NCBI GenBank assembly: GCA_024741835.1
Contig: JAENRP010000679.1
Span: forward strand, 1 to 10,646
Direction: 5' to 3'
Origin: Diplocarpon mali
Taxonomy: Eukaryota; Ascomycota; Leotiomycetes; Helotiales; Drepanopezizaceae
Length of the DNA stretch: 10,646 bases
Made by a program: the position numbers and the translations under genes. Under the pieces are notes generated by a model. The model ran no database searches and was not told the DNA's origin. It worked only from the letters and a program-made list of their open reading frames with translations. Shown in pieces: positions 1 to 8,188 of this stretch. Every line of letters begins with the position of its first letter. Within the stretch, counting starts at the first letter, position 1.

Positions 1-1127
1 AAAACGTAAGTATTTTTATTATAATTATTATTTAAATTATTAAAAGTGGATTTAATTTTAAATAACCTACTATTATTATTAAAGGTATTTGCTAAAGTTT
101 TAGCTAAATAGCCTTTTCCTTTGCCTTTCTTTAGTAGTTGCAGCCTTTGGTAGGATAAGGGCAGTTTGCTTCTTAACTTTTGCTTCGATTGCTTTTTAAT
201 ATTAAAGCTAGCAATTATATCGATTAGTTGCCTTTTAACTTTATAATTAGTAATATTATAAGTACTATTATAGAAGTAGCATCCCTGATAAGCTTAAGGG
301 CTTATCTTACGCTCCTTCCTCTTCTTAGGCTTATTATTACCTTATAATGCAGCATTTGCCGATTTAAAGTATCCTTTAAGGTCTTACTTAATAGTTTAAA
401 GGAGGTCGATCTTCTTATAGATTTTAAAGTTAGGTTAAATAAGAAGAGATTGTTTTATAATAGCAAACTTAAGAGGAAGGCTATTAAATAGGAAATTAAA
501 AAGCTAAGTTTCTTTAAAAGTCATAGCTATCCTAAGATCTATAGCTCTTACTCTCCTTCTTACTTTATATAATATAAATTAAGCAAAGTTTATATTTATA
601 TCTATATCCTTATTATCTTTATCTTTTCTATATTAAAATGAAGTAATTTACTATAATAGATACTAGGTATTAAAGGTAGTTATTTAAGAGTATTTTACCT
701 TTAAAGTATCCTATCTTATCTTTATATTATTATAAACTTAAATAAAATCTTAGTCTTTATCACTTAAACCTCTATTAATCTTAAGCTTGCATTTGGCTAA
801 GGCCAGCCTATACTCCTTCTCCTTTTCTATATTTAAAATCTGCCTTTAGGATTCTCAATTATTATTTACTAAGGCTCTTAGGCTAAGCTTATTTAATATA
901 TCTAACAAATCCTTAGCAGTTATATTAGCTATTAAAGTAGAAGTAGATAAATTAGTAGAAGGAGTATAAGGGGCTATTCTTACGTATTTAATAAGTGTCT
1001 TTTAAATCGCTATTTCGATACCTTTGCTTTTAAAGTAAAGCTTTAAATTATTAAACTATTATTACTAGTTCTTTTAAAAGAGTTAGAGGTCTTTAAGTCT
1101 AGTATTTCAATCAGAATTGGAAGCTAT
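1..1127 (-). pseudogene. Dead gag of element B (partial)
   Basis: This is the Gag (nucleocapsid/capsid) part of a copia polyprotein on the minus strand, colinear with 4769-5895 of element C without net indels. The presumed start is ATA at 1125-1127, read as a RIP-changed ATG because both copies have ATA followed by Ala at this place. The zinc-knuckle region lies near 240-285. Its first Cys codon (TGC, 279-281) survives here but is Tyr in element C. The other metal ligands read Tyr, as expected from G-to-A change of Cys and C-to-T change of His codons. Many in-frame stops are present. The reading frame leaves the window before the protease motif. Confidence 0.8.
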
Positions 1128-1240
1128 TACCGTTTCGAATAAAATTGCGTTTAAAATCAAATAAATTAAATAGTTAAAGGCACTCCTCCTATCGAAAAGT
1201 CGAAATGATTAAATAGCAGGTATTATAGAAGTATTAAATA

Positions 1241-1412
1241 AGAAGGAAGTCCTCTTATCGAAAAGGATTTTTAGGCTATAATATAGGGAATTATACCTCT
1301 TATAAAATATAGTAAGGCAAGGAATTATACCTCTTGCAGTACCAAAGGGTTATAAAGCAAGGAATCACACCTTTTGCAATATAGGTTAGCTAAATAGAGA
1401 ATTATACCTCCT
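1241..1412 (-). repeat. Leader tandem repeats of element B
   Basis: These are inverted counterparts of the repeats at 4484-4655. On the plus strand they appear as GAATTATACCTC-like blocks near 1290, 1330, 1365 and 1405, separated by diverged spacers. They lie in the untranslated leader between primer-binding site and gag. The array has the same unit spacing as in element C, so it predates the separation of the two copies. Confidence 0.75.
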
Positions 1413-1516
1413 ATTCGCCGATTGCTTACCTCTTACTATAAGTCTTATTTAACTTCCTATTAATAGTTATAGCGCAAGTGCTTTCTAAGGGAAGTTAATA
1501 ATCTATTATTAGTCTA

Positions 1517-1532
1517 GGCGGGGCTTATAACC
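1517..1532 (-). other. Primer-binding site of element B
   Basis: Immediately inside the LTR the minus strand reads GGTTATAAGCCCCGCC, identical to element C at 4364-4379. With one G-to-A change reverted (GGTTATGAGCCC) it would complement the CUCAU-containing anticodon arm of initiator tRNA-Met. Copia-type elements are known to prime from an internally cleaved initiator tRNA. The assignment is an inference from position and this match. Confidence 0.6.
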
Positions 1533-1727
1533 TATTAAGCTTAAGTAAGTCGGCGCAATAGGTAAGGGAAACTTCTAAAGGTTAATAGTCGATATATTAA
1601 TAAGAGTTAGGAAAGGAAGGTTACCCCTTTCTTCCCTATAGCTATATATGTATCAATATCCTACTGACTAAGCAATAGGGTCATATAATAATATATCAGA
1701 GTGATAGCTATATCACCTATCTCAATA
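1533..1727 (-). repeat. 5' LTR of element B, 195 bp
   Basis: This is the reverse complement of the LTRs at 3815-4009 and 4169-4363, and the length is identical. On the minus strand it begins TATTGAG and ends CTTAATA. These are RIP-altered forms of a TGTTGAG...CTCAACA terminal inverted repeat. In the first 60 bases it differs from the element C LTR at four positions, all transitions. A primer-binding site follows at once on the internal side, which identifies it as a 5' LTR. Confidence 0.88.
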
Positions 1728-3442
1728 GATACCTTAGATAAACGCGAGTCTAAGCGTATTTGGGCTATAATAGCGCATAGGATCTATAAGCTTAAACTTC
1801 AATAGAGCTTTGATGAAGATAATGCGTTCTTAGCCGCTAGAGGGATAATAAAAATCTCTTTTCTAAAGATATATAATAAAGCTATTAACGACCTGGAGAA
1901 TAGAGTAGTATAGAATAAGGCAATTTAAGAGGAGATAAACTCTCTTATTACAAATAGCATATAGATAGAGGAACCGATGCTAAAGGACGTAAACCTAGTA
2001 TTAATAAAGTAGGTCTTTATAATTAAGATATATGCAGATAGGACCTTAGAATATTATAAGGTAAGGCTTATAGCTAAGGGCTTCTCTTAATAGTATAAAG
2101 AAGACTACTTCGATACGTTTGCGCTAATAGTTCATATAGATACCCTTTGTATATTTATAGTAATAGTAGCTGCTAAGGACCTTAAATGCAAATAGTATAA
2201 TATTAAAAATGCATTTATTAAAGCGATTATAAAGGAATGGATTTTTCTCTCTTAACCTAATAGTATTCTTATATGCGCTAGCCACTCTTTCTATATACTC
2301 TGCAGTATCTATAGGCTTAAATAATCAGCTTATAATTGAACCTCTTATATAGCTTTGCTTTAGTAGAAATAGGATTTATTTAAAGCCTAGCTAATCCTTA
2401 TCTATTTACCTATATTAAGCGTAGAATTAAGTTGCTACTATATATTAATAATATTACTATAGTTGCGAAAATGACTACTTAATTGGATTGGTTCTTTATA
2501 ACTATTTAAAAACGTTTTAATACTAAGGATCTAAGGGGAATTTATAAGATCCTTAGCATCTGCATTATAAGAAACCGCTCTACTTAAGAAATCTAATTAG
2601 ACTAAGAGTAGTATATTAAGAAGATCCTAGACTAAATAGGACTTTCTACTTATACTCCCAACTTTAAGCTAAAGTATACTCTAATTAAAGGAAAGTATAA
2701 TAAGTTAAAGCCTATTAATGAAAATAAGTAAAGAGGAGATTTAAAGAAGTACTAATAAGATATTAGAGCAATTATATATACTATAGTATATATAAGACTA
2801 AATATCGCCTTTATTATTAAGCAACTTAATCAGAACCTAAAGGATCTAACAATTTAATATAAGAACGCAGTCAAGCGACTTAAAAGGTACTTTCGATTAA
2901 TAATTATATAAAAAGTAAGATATAAATTAATAAAATATATAAGTGCAAAGCTTAAGGTATATATTAATTCCAACTAGGCAAATATAAAAGGTCGGAAAAG
3001 TATATCTAAAAGCGTAGTAGTACTATATAGTAGACCTATATTATAAGGAAGTAAGAAGTAGAAATCAATAGCTACCGCAAGCACTAAGGCCGAATATATA
3101 TTAATATTATCAAATTGTAAGCAAAGATTATAAATTACTTAAATTTTAAAAGATATAGGTTTCGCTAAGTATATTAAATAAGATAAGAACTATATTAATC
3201 TTTAAGCAAATAATATAAAGGCGATTGTACTTATAAAGAATCTATACTTATGTAAACGATTGAAATATATTAATATTACCTATTACTTTATCTATAACCT
3301 TATTATAAAGAATAAGTTATTAATTACCTATATCTTAACCGATCGAATAATAGCAAATAGATTTACAAAGCCACTAGAGATAGTTGCAAAGTTCAAAGTA
3401 TTTAAAGATATGCTAAAGTTGCAGAAGATAGTAAGGGCTTAG
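1728..3442 (+). pseudogene. Dead pol of element A: copia reverse transcriptase and RNase H
   Basis: The RVT_2-type RT is recognisable by the conserved block ARLVAKGFSQ-like (here VRLIAKGFS followed by two stops, near 2065-2092) and KNAF near 2206. The YVDD active site appears at 2441-2452 as Tyr-Ile-Asn-Asn, so both Asp are lost. RNase H follows. KKQKSIATASTKAEY (about 3050-3097) keeps the copia hallmark Glu, but the first catalytic Asp region (about 2966) reads Asn. The C-terminus at 3260-3442 matches the family ending (TDxxIAxxxTKPLE). The frame starts at 1728 and shifts at about 2337, where one base is missing relative to 8799. Downstream codons are in the frame of 3260. Numerous TAA/TAG codons replace expected Gln. 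The TAG at 3440-3442 is the likely original end, though it could be a mutated Gln codon. Confidence 0.9.
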
Positions 3443-3454
3443 CAGGCTTAAGGA

Positions 3455-3700
3455 CGACTCTTAGGCCTACCCTGCGAGTTAGGTTATATAGTCTTATAGA
3501 GGAAAGTTTTTTTTTGGATCGACTCCTGGGCCCGGACTGCGAGTCAGGTCACGTGGTCTTATAAAAGAAAGTTTTTTTTTTAGATCGACTCCTAGGCCTG
3601 GACCGCGAGTTAAGTTACGTAGTCTTATAAAGGAACGCTTTTGGGAAAATTAACTCCTAGTCCTATCCCGCGAGTAGAGTTTAGTAATTTTAATAGAGGT
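3455..3700 (+). repeat. Four 65-bp tandem repeats downstream of pol in element A
   Basis: The units start at 3455, 3520, 3586 and 3651 (spacing 65, 66, 65). Each has a core GACTCCTAGGCC...CCGCGAGT, then a GTCTTATAAARGAA segment. The first two units end in runs of 9-10 T. The fourth unit is decayed. Unit 2 keeps CpA/TpG sites (GTCAGGTCACGTGG) that units 1 and 3 show as TpA. The array lies between the pol end and the polypurine tract, so it is in the 3' untranslated part of the element. Its function is unknown. Confidence 0.85.
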
Positions 3701-3803
3701 TGCTATTAATTAATTGTTTTTAATTTGAAGAGATACTTAAGAGTTGGATTAGCGCAAAAGGATAGTTATTATTTTCCTAACTGCAAGTCAATCGGAGTAA
3801 GGT

Positions 3804-3814
3804 CTAAGTAGGGG
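3804..3814 (+). other. Polypurine tract of element A
   Basis: The purine-rich stretch AAGTAGGGG directly abuts the first base of the 3' LTR at 3815. This is where plus-strand DNA synthesis is primed in LTR retroelements. One pyrimidine interrupts the tract. Its position next to an LTR of known boundary is the main support. Confidence 0.6.
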
Positions 3815-4009
3815 TATTAAGATAAGTGATATAGCTATCACTCCGATATATTATTATATAACCCTACTGCTTAGTCAGTAGGATATTAATATATATATAG
3901 CTATAGGGAAGAAAGGGGTAACCTTCCTTCCCTAACTCTTACTAATATATCGACTATCGACCTTTAGAAGTTTCTATTACCTACTGCGCCGACTCACTTA
4001 AGCTCAATA
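3815..4009 (+). repeat. 3' LTR of element A, 195 bp
   Basis: It has the same length and sequence as the LTR at 4169-4363, with mostly transition differences. It begins TATTAAG (mutated TGTTGAG) and ends CTCAATA (mutated CTCAACA). After 4009 the similarity to element C stops abruptly, which fixes the right boundary. It contains two hairpin-forming palindromes: GTGATA-TAGC-TATCAC at 3826-3841, and CCTACTG/CAGTAGG at 3863-3869 and 3876-3882. A TATA-rich segment near 3888-3900 could be the former promoter. Confidence 0.88.
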
Positions 4010-4168
4010 GGATTAAACGTTAAGGCTATTCTTTAAATTGCTTTTGCGTATCGTAGGAGTTAGTTAAAAGAATAGTCTTTAAAAGGGTACTAATCCTTTG
4101 CTAAGTATATTATATCGCCTTATAAGGCTAAAGGGGGTATAAGCTTTAAATCATATAATAGTAGAAGT
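4010..4168 (+). other. Unassigned spacer between elements A and C, with an imperfect hairpin
   Basis: These 159 bases lie outside both elements and match nothing else I could find in the window. They hold an imperfect inverted repeat, about 4022-4037 against 4064-4079, around a 26-base loop. A short palindrome CCTTATAAGG lies near 4120. No coding signal is visible. This may be original host DNA or a remnant of an older repeat. Confidence 0.5.
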
Positions 4169-4363
4169 TGTTAAGATAGGTGATACAGCTATCACTCTGA
4201 TGTATTATTATATGACCCTATTGCTTAGTCAGTAGGATATTGATACATATATAGCTATAGGGAAGAAAGGGGTAACCTTCCTTTCCTAACTCTTATTAAT
4301 ATATCGACTATTAACCTTTAGAAGTTTCCCTTACCTATTGCGCCGACTTACTTAAGCTTAATA
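4169..4363 (+). repeat. 5' LTR of element C, 195 bp
   Basis: It begins with intact TG (TGTTAAG) and ends CTTAATA. It matches the other two 195-bp LTRs along its full length. The primer-binding site follows immediately at 4364, marking it as a 5' LTR. It contains the same two palindromes as the element A LTR. The second has a mismatch here (CCTATTG against CAGTAGG), which can still pair as G-T. Confidence 0.9.
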
Positions 4364-4379
4364 GGTTATAAGCCCCGCC
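4364..4379 (+). other. Primer-binding site of element C (probable half initiator tRNA-Met)
   Basis: GGTTATAAGCCCCGCC follows the LTR without a gap and is identical in element B. Apart from one A where the complement of the CAU anticodon would have G, it fits the anticodon arm of initiator tRNA-Met. That is the primer region used by copia in Drosophila and by several fungal copia elements. The G-to-A difference is of RIP type. Moderately sure. Confidence 0.6.
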
Positions 4380-4483
4380 TAGATTAATAATAGATTATTA
4401 ACTTCCCTTAGAAAGCACTTGCGCTACAACTATTAGTAGGAAGTTAAACGAGACTTATAGTAAAAGGTAAGTAATCGGCGAAT

Positions 4484-4655
4484 AAGAGGTATAATTCCCT
4501 ATTTAGCCAACCTATATTACAAGAGGTATAATTCCTTGCTTTATAACCCTTTAGTACTGCAAGAGGTATAATTCCTTGCCTTACTATATTTTATAAGAGG
4601 TGTGATTCCCTGCGTTATAGTCTAAAAACCCTTTTCGATAAGAGGACTTCTTCCC
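4484..4655 (+). repeat. Leader tandem repeats of element C
   Basis: Blocks of AAGAGGTATAATTCC start at 4484, 4521, 4561 and 4595, with a decayed fifth at 4640 (spacing 37, 40, 34, 45). The intervening bases are poorly conserved, so the selected or copied part is the 15-17-base block. The array lies in the untranslated leader about 100 bases downstream of the primer-binding site. A packaging, translation or promoter role is possible but not shown. Confidence 0.8.
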
Positions 4656-4768
4656 TATTTAATACTTCTATAATACCTACTATTTAATCATTTCGACTTT
4701 TCGATAGGAGGAGTGCCTTTAACTATTTAATTTATTTGATTTTAAACGTAATTCTATTTGAAATAGCA

Positions 4769-5900
4769 ATAGCTTTTGATTCCGATCGAAATACCAGACC
4801 TAAAGACCTTTAACTCTCTTGAAAGAACTAGCAATAATAGTTCGACGATTTAAAGCTTTACTTTAAAAGTAAAGGTATTAAAATAGCAATTTAAAAGACA
4901 TTTATTAAATACGTAAGAATAGCCTCCTATACTCCTTCTACCGATTCGTCTACTTCTACTTTAATAGCTAATACAACTGCTAAGGATTTGCTAAATATAT
5001 TAAATAAGCTTAGCTTAAGAGCTTTAATAAATAATAATCGAGAATCTTAAAGGCAGATTTTAAATATAGAAAAGGAAAAGGAGTATAAGCTAGCCTTAGC
5101 TAAATGTAAGCTTAAGATTAATAGAAATTTAAATAATAAAGACTAAGATTTTATTTAAATTTATAATAATATAAAGATAAGATAAGATACTTTAAAAGTA
5201 AAATACTTTTAAACAATTGCCTTTAATACTTAGCATCTATTATAGTAGATCACTTTATTTTAATATAGAAAAGATAAAGATAGTAAGGATATAGATATAA
5301 ATATAGACTTTGCCTAATCTATATTATATAAAGTAAAAAGGAGAGTAAGAGCTGCAGATCCTAAGATAGCTATAACTTTTAAGGAAACTTAGCTTTTTAA
5401 TTTCCTATTTAATAGCCTCTTTCTTAAGTTTACTATTATAAAATAATCTCTTCTTATCTAATCTAACCTTAAGATCTATAAGAAGATCGACCTCCTTTAA
5501 ACTATTAAGTAAGACCTTAAAGGACGCTTTAAATCGGCAAATGCCATATTATAAAGCAATAATAAGCCTAAGAAGAGGAAGGAGCATAGGATAAGCCCTT
5601 AAGCTTATTAAAGATACTACTTTTATAATAGTACTTATAATATTACTAATTATAAAGTTAAAAGGCAACTGATCAATATAGTCGCTAGCTTTAATATTAA
5701 GAAGTAATTAAAGTAAAAGTTAAGAAGCAAATTGCCCTTATCCTACTAAAGGCTGCAAGTACTAAAGAAAGGCAAAGGAAAAGGCTATTTAGTTAAAACT
5801 TTAATAAATACCTCTAATAATAATAGTAGGTTATCTAAATTTAAATTTACTTTTAATAATTTAGATAATAATTATAATAAAGATACTTATATTTTAAAAG
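4769..5900 (+). pseudogene. Gag portion of element C with degraded zinc knuckle
   Basis: The N-terminal part is hydrophilic and Ser/Thr-rich around 4928-4970, then Lys/Glu-rich (EKEKEYKLALAKCKLK at about 5068-5115). This is typical of a nucleocapsid precursor, but I cannot match it to a named subfamily. A basic stretch KPKKRKEH (about 5566-5590) precedes a zinc-knuckle remnant at 5615-5653. There Tyr codons stand where a C-x2-C-x3-H-x4-C pattern is expected. The first of these is still Cys in element B, which supports the reading. Confidence 0.75.
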
Positions 5901-6285
5901 CCGATCTTTATAAAATCCTTAAATCCAACTGGTATAGTAATACTAGTTATATAATATATATAACTGATAAATCCTACCTATTTAAAGGCCTATTTATTAA
6001 AATAAAAAGGCGCTTTATTAAGGTTAGTAATAGAAGGTTATATATAAACTCGATAAGTATAGTAGAGATAAATATTGCTAGCATTTCTTTCCTTTTATAA
6101 AATGTTCTCCTTATGCTTAGCTTAAGTATTAATCTTTTATCTAACTATAAGATTTATATAGAGTTGAATTATATAGGAGTTTTTAATAATCAATTTATAT
6201 AGTTTATAAATTATAATTATAAAGTGATCTTTAAAGCTAAAATTAAAGATAGACTTTATATTATCTTAAAGGTAATATTATAGAA
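5900..6285 (+). pseudogene. Aspartic protease portion of element C
   Basis: The copia protease signature W-x-x-D-[ST]-G is seen as Trp (5930-5932), then Asn-Thr-Ser at 5939-5947. Both Asp and Gly have changed by G-to-A. Further along, ITDKSYLF fits the family block after the catalytic triad (HMTxxxxxF). LSINLLS near 6127 fits the conserved GxNLLS-type motif. The enzyme would have cut the polyprotein inside virus-like particles. It is inactive here. Confidence 0.75.
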
Positions 6286-6288
6286 ATT

Positions 6289-6831
6289 GACTCCTAAGCC
6301 AGACCTATAAGTGGATTCCTTTAAGGAAAGTATACTCTTTACCTTAATATAATTAAGCGAGGATAAGGAGAATAGATAGACTCTTAAGCTAAAATCGCAA
6401 GTGAAATTCGTAAAAATAACTCTTAAGCCAGGATTATAAGTAGAATATAATATATCTTTAAAGATAACTCCTAAGCTAGGATTATAAGTGAATTTAATAG
6501 AAATGACTCTTAAGCTAAGACTATAAGTAGATTCTGCAGATTTGCTAATAATGACTCTTAGGCTAGGATTGCAAGTAAAATTCGCAGAAATGACTTTTAA
6601 GCTAGGATTGCAAGTGAACTTCGCAGATTTATTAGAAATGACTCTTAAGCTAGGACCGCGAGTGAACTTTGCGGATTTATTAGAATCGACTCTTAAGCTA
6701 GGACCGCGAGTAGATCTTGCCATTTTTAGGAAATCGATTTTTAAGCTAGAACCGTAAGTAGATCTTGCGGTTTTATTAAAAACGACTCTTAAGCTAGGCT
6801 TGCAATTGGAAAACGGCAAAACCTTAAACTA
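6289..6831 (+). repeat. In-frame 39/48-bp coding repeats between protease and integrase of element C
   Basis: The units start with (G/A)ACTC or a variant at 6289, 6379, 6418, 6466, 6505, 6553, 6592, 6640, 6688, 6736 and 6784. After the decayed first interval of 90, spacings are 39 or 48, always a multiple of three. Each 48-base unit encodes a 16-residue peptide of the type TLKLGPRVNFADLLEM; the 39-base unit lacks three residues. Stops inside (at 6313 and other units) replace Gln or Arg. The array lies in the continuous polyprotein frame just before the integrase HHCC region. It is not part of the standard copia architecture. The function of the peptide is unknown. On the opposite strand it produces a fortuitous 187-codon open stretch. 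Confidence 0.88.
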
Positions 6832-8188
6832 CTATTACTAGTCCTTTTTAGCTACTGATAATAAAGTATCGACTAATAATAGGCTATTAAAGCTATTAGA
6901 AGCCGAAAGCCTATTAAAGTATTAGCTAATATATAAAAGATTTATATATTTAAGGCTAGAGAAATTGAAGGGCTTATATAAGGTCTCGACCTTAAAATAG
7001 AAGATCTAAGTATTAAAGGATCGCTTAATATACCGAATTTGCAAGCTAATAAAACTTTAAAATCGGATGCAAATTAAGCTTAATTTATAAAAAGATTCGA
7101 TACTAGCGCTAATATCTATTAATACTAATAGACTATTTATAACCTTAATTAAAGTAAACAATTGGTTTTCTTAAATAGTAAATAACTCTACTTAATAGAT
7201 ATAGACCATTTGCATTAAGACTAAATCTAAGCTTATAGAAAAGCTAGAAACTTAAAAAGTGATAAAGGAATACTAAACTTAGTTAAAGCTAATAGCTATT
7301 AGGTCTAATAATATATTAGAGATTAGGGTAAAGCTTAATAAATAGGCAAAATAAGGAGTTTATTATAAATTAATTATAATATATAAAGGTTCTTATTAAA
7401 ATAGCATTATTAAGCAAAGCATTTAGTAAGCAAAGACTGACTATTGCATTCTATTGTAAAATACCGACCTACTACTAGAATTCTAAGACCTTATAATTAA
7501 GGCAAACGCATACTTGCGAAATAGAATAGGTAATAAACTAATAGTTAATAGCACTTAAATATCGCTATATAAGGCATATTTCAAATAGAAACTAAGCCTA
7601 GACTATATCTATGTTTTTAAAAGCATTTGCTACTCTTATATTAGCCCAAAGTCCTAGCCTATAGGTATAAAGAGTAAGAAGCTAATAGACTAAGGTAAAG
7701 AGTATATATTTATTAAGTATATTAAATAGATAATAAAGCAATAGATAGTATATGCGCTAGATCTAGGGTAAGTAATTATATCTTTAATAATTGAGTTCGA
7801 TAAATCTTAAAATAGGAAGGAGCTATTCTTAAAGCTCTATATACTTAGAGATTCGTAAGGTATACTACTTAATAGTAATACTATTAAGCCGAACTAATAA
7901 CCCCTTTCTCTTAGCTTAAGCATATTAAGCGCACCTGCTAATCGACGACCTATTAGTTGCCTAAAGGCCAAATAGACTATTCCTATTATCTGCAAACTAC
8001 CTAAAGTATAAAATAACTTTAATATTATTATCCCTTTAATTAAAGTACTTATATTAAAGGATATTCCCGAAATAGGTATAAGTAATAATAAGCCTCTACT
8101 ATTAGAAAGCAGTTCCTTAGATAATAAGCCTATAAAACCCATAGCCGAACCTATACCTTTAAAAAGGAATAGAGACCTAAAACTAGAA
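6832..8188 (+). pseudogene. Integrase portion of element C
   Basis: The gag-pre-integrase/HHCC zinc domain is visible. The H-x4-H positions at 6932 and 6947 are both Tyr. The C-x2-C positions are Tyr at 7031 and an intact Cys at 7040. In the catalytic core, the second Asp block reads Ser-Asn-Asn at 7304-7312 (expected S/T-D-N). The block with the final Glu (HQNxxxER type) reads Tyr-stop-Asn-Ser-Ile-Ile-Lys at 7394-7414, so Glu has become Lys. LKLYILRDSQG near 7835 and a Pro-rich linker (about 7890-8170) lead to RT. The part would have inserted cDNA into the genome and is inactive. Confidence 0.82.

Larger units (their letters stand above)
1..1727 (-). mobile_element. Element B: 5' part of a copia-type LTR retrotransposon, inverted and RIP-mutated
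   Basis: Read on the minus strand this has the order LTR, primer-binding site, repeat-bearing leader, gag. It is truncated by the left edge of the window. Position 1727 pairs with 4169 and position 1 with 5895 of element C, so the two copies have the same length. The differences I checked are transitions. Its LTR end at 1727 directly abuts pol codons of element A at 1728, and the same pol stretch is uninterrupted in element C at 8189. I infer that B inserted into A. The expected 5-bp target duplication would be GATAC at 1728-1732, with its partner outside the window. Confidence 0.85.
1728..4009 (+). mobile_element. Element A: 3' part of a copia-type retrotransposon, split by element B
   Basis: The order is RT, RNase H, 65-bp repeats, polypurine tract, 3' LTR. 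The sequence at 1728-2653 matches 8189-9115 of element C, with one base missing in A. The 5' half is not in the window. It presumably lies left of element B, which sits exactly at the A junction. The five bases after the 3' LTR (GGATT, 4010-4014) would be its target duplication if its 5' end were found. Confidence 0.85.

Noticed and set aside
3260..3442. 60-codon plus-strand open stretch as a stand-alone small gene
   Set aside because: It is the C-terminal RNase H part of the dead pol of element A. Its ATG is an internal or chance codon.
3500..3580. Rho-independent terminators at the T9-T10 runs
   Set aside because: The T runs are part of 65-bp tandem units in a fungal retroelement, and no GC-rich stem directly precedes them.
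6256..6819. 187-codon open stretch on the minus strand with repeated SLRV-type peptides
   Set aside because: It is the antisense of the plus-strand coding repeats. RIP makes TAA/TAG on the plus strand, and the 3-base-periodic array keeps the opposite strand open by chance. No start context or family match.
6289..6831. CRISPR array
   Set aside because: Units are 39/48-base coding repeats without conserved repeat and unique spacer alternation, and the DNA is eukaryotic.
7894..8142. 82-codon minus-strand open stretch
   Set aside because: It lies opposite the integrase-RT linker of element C, which reads continuously on the plus strand in the polyprotein frame.
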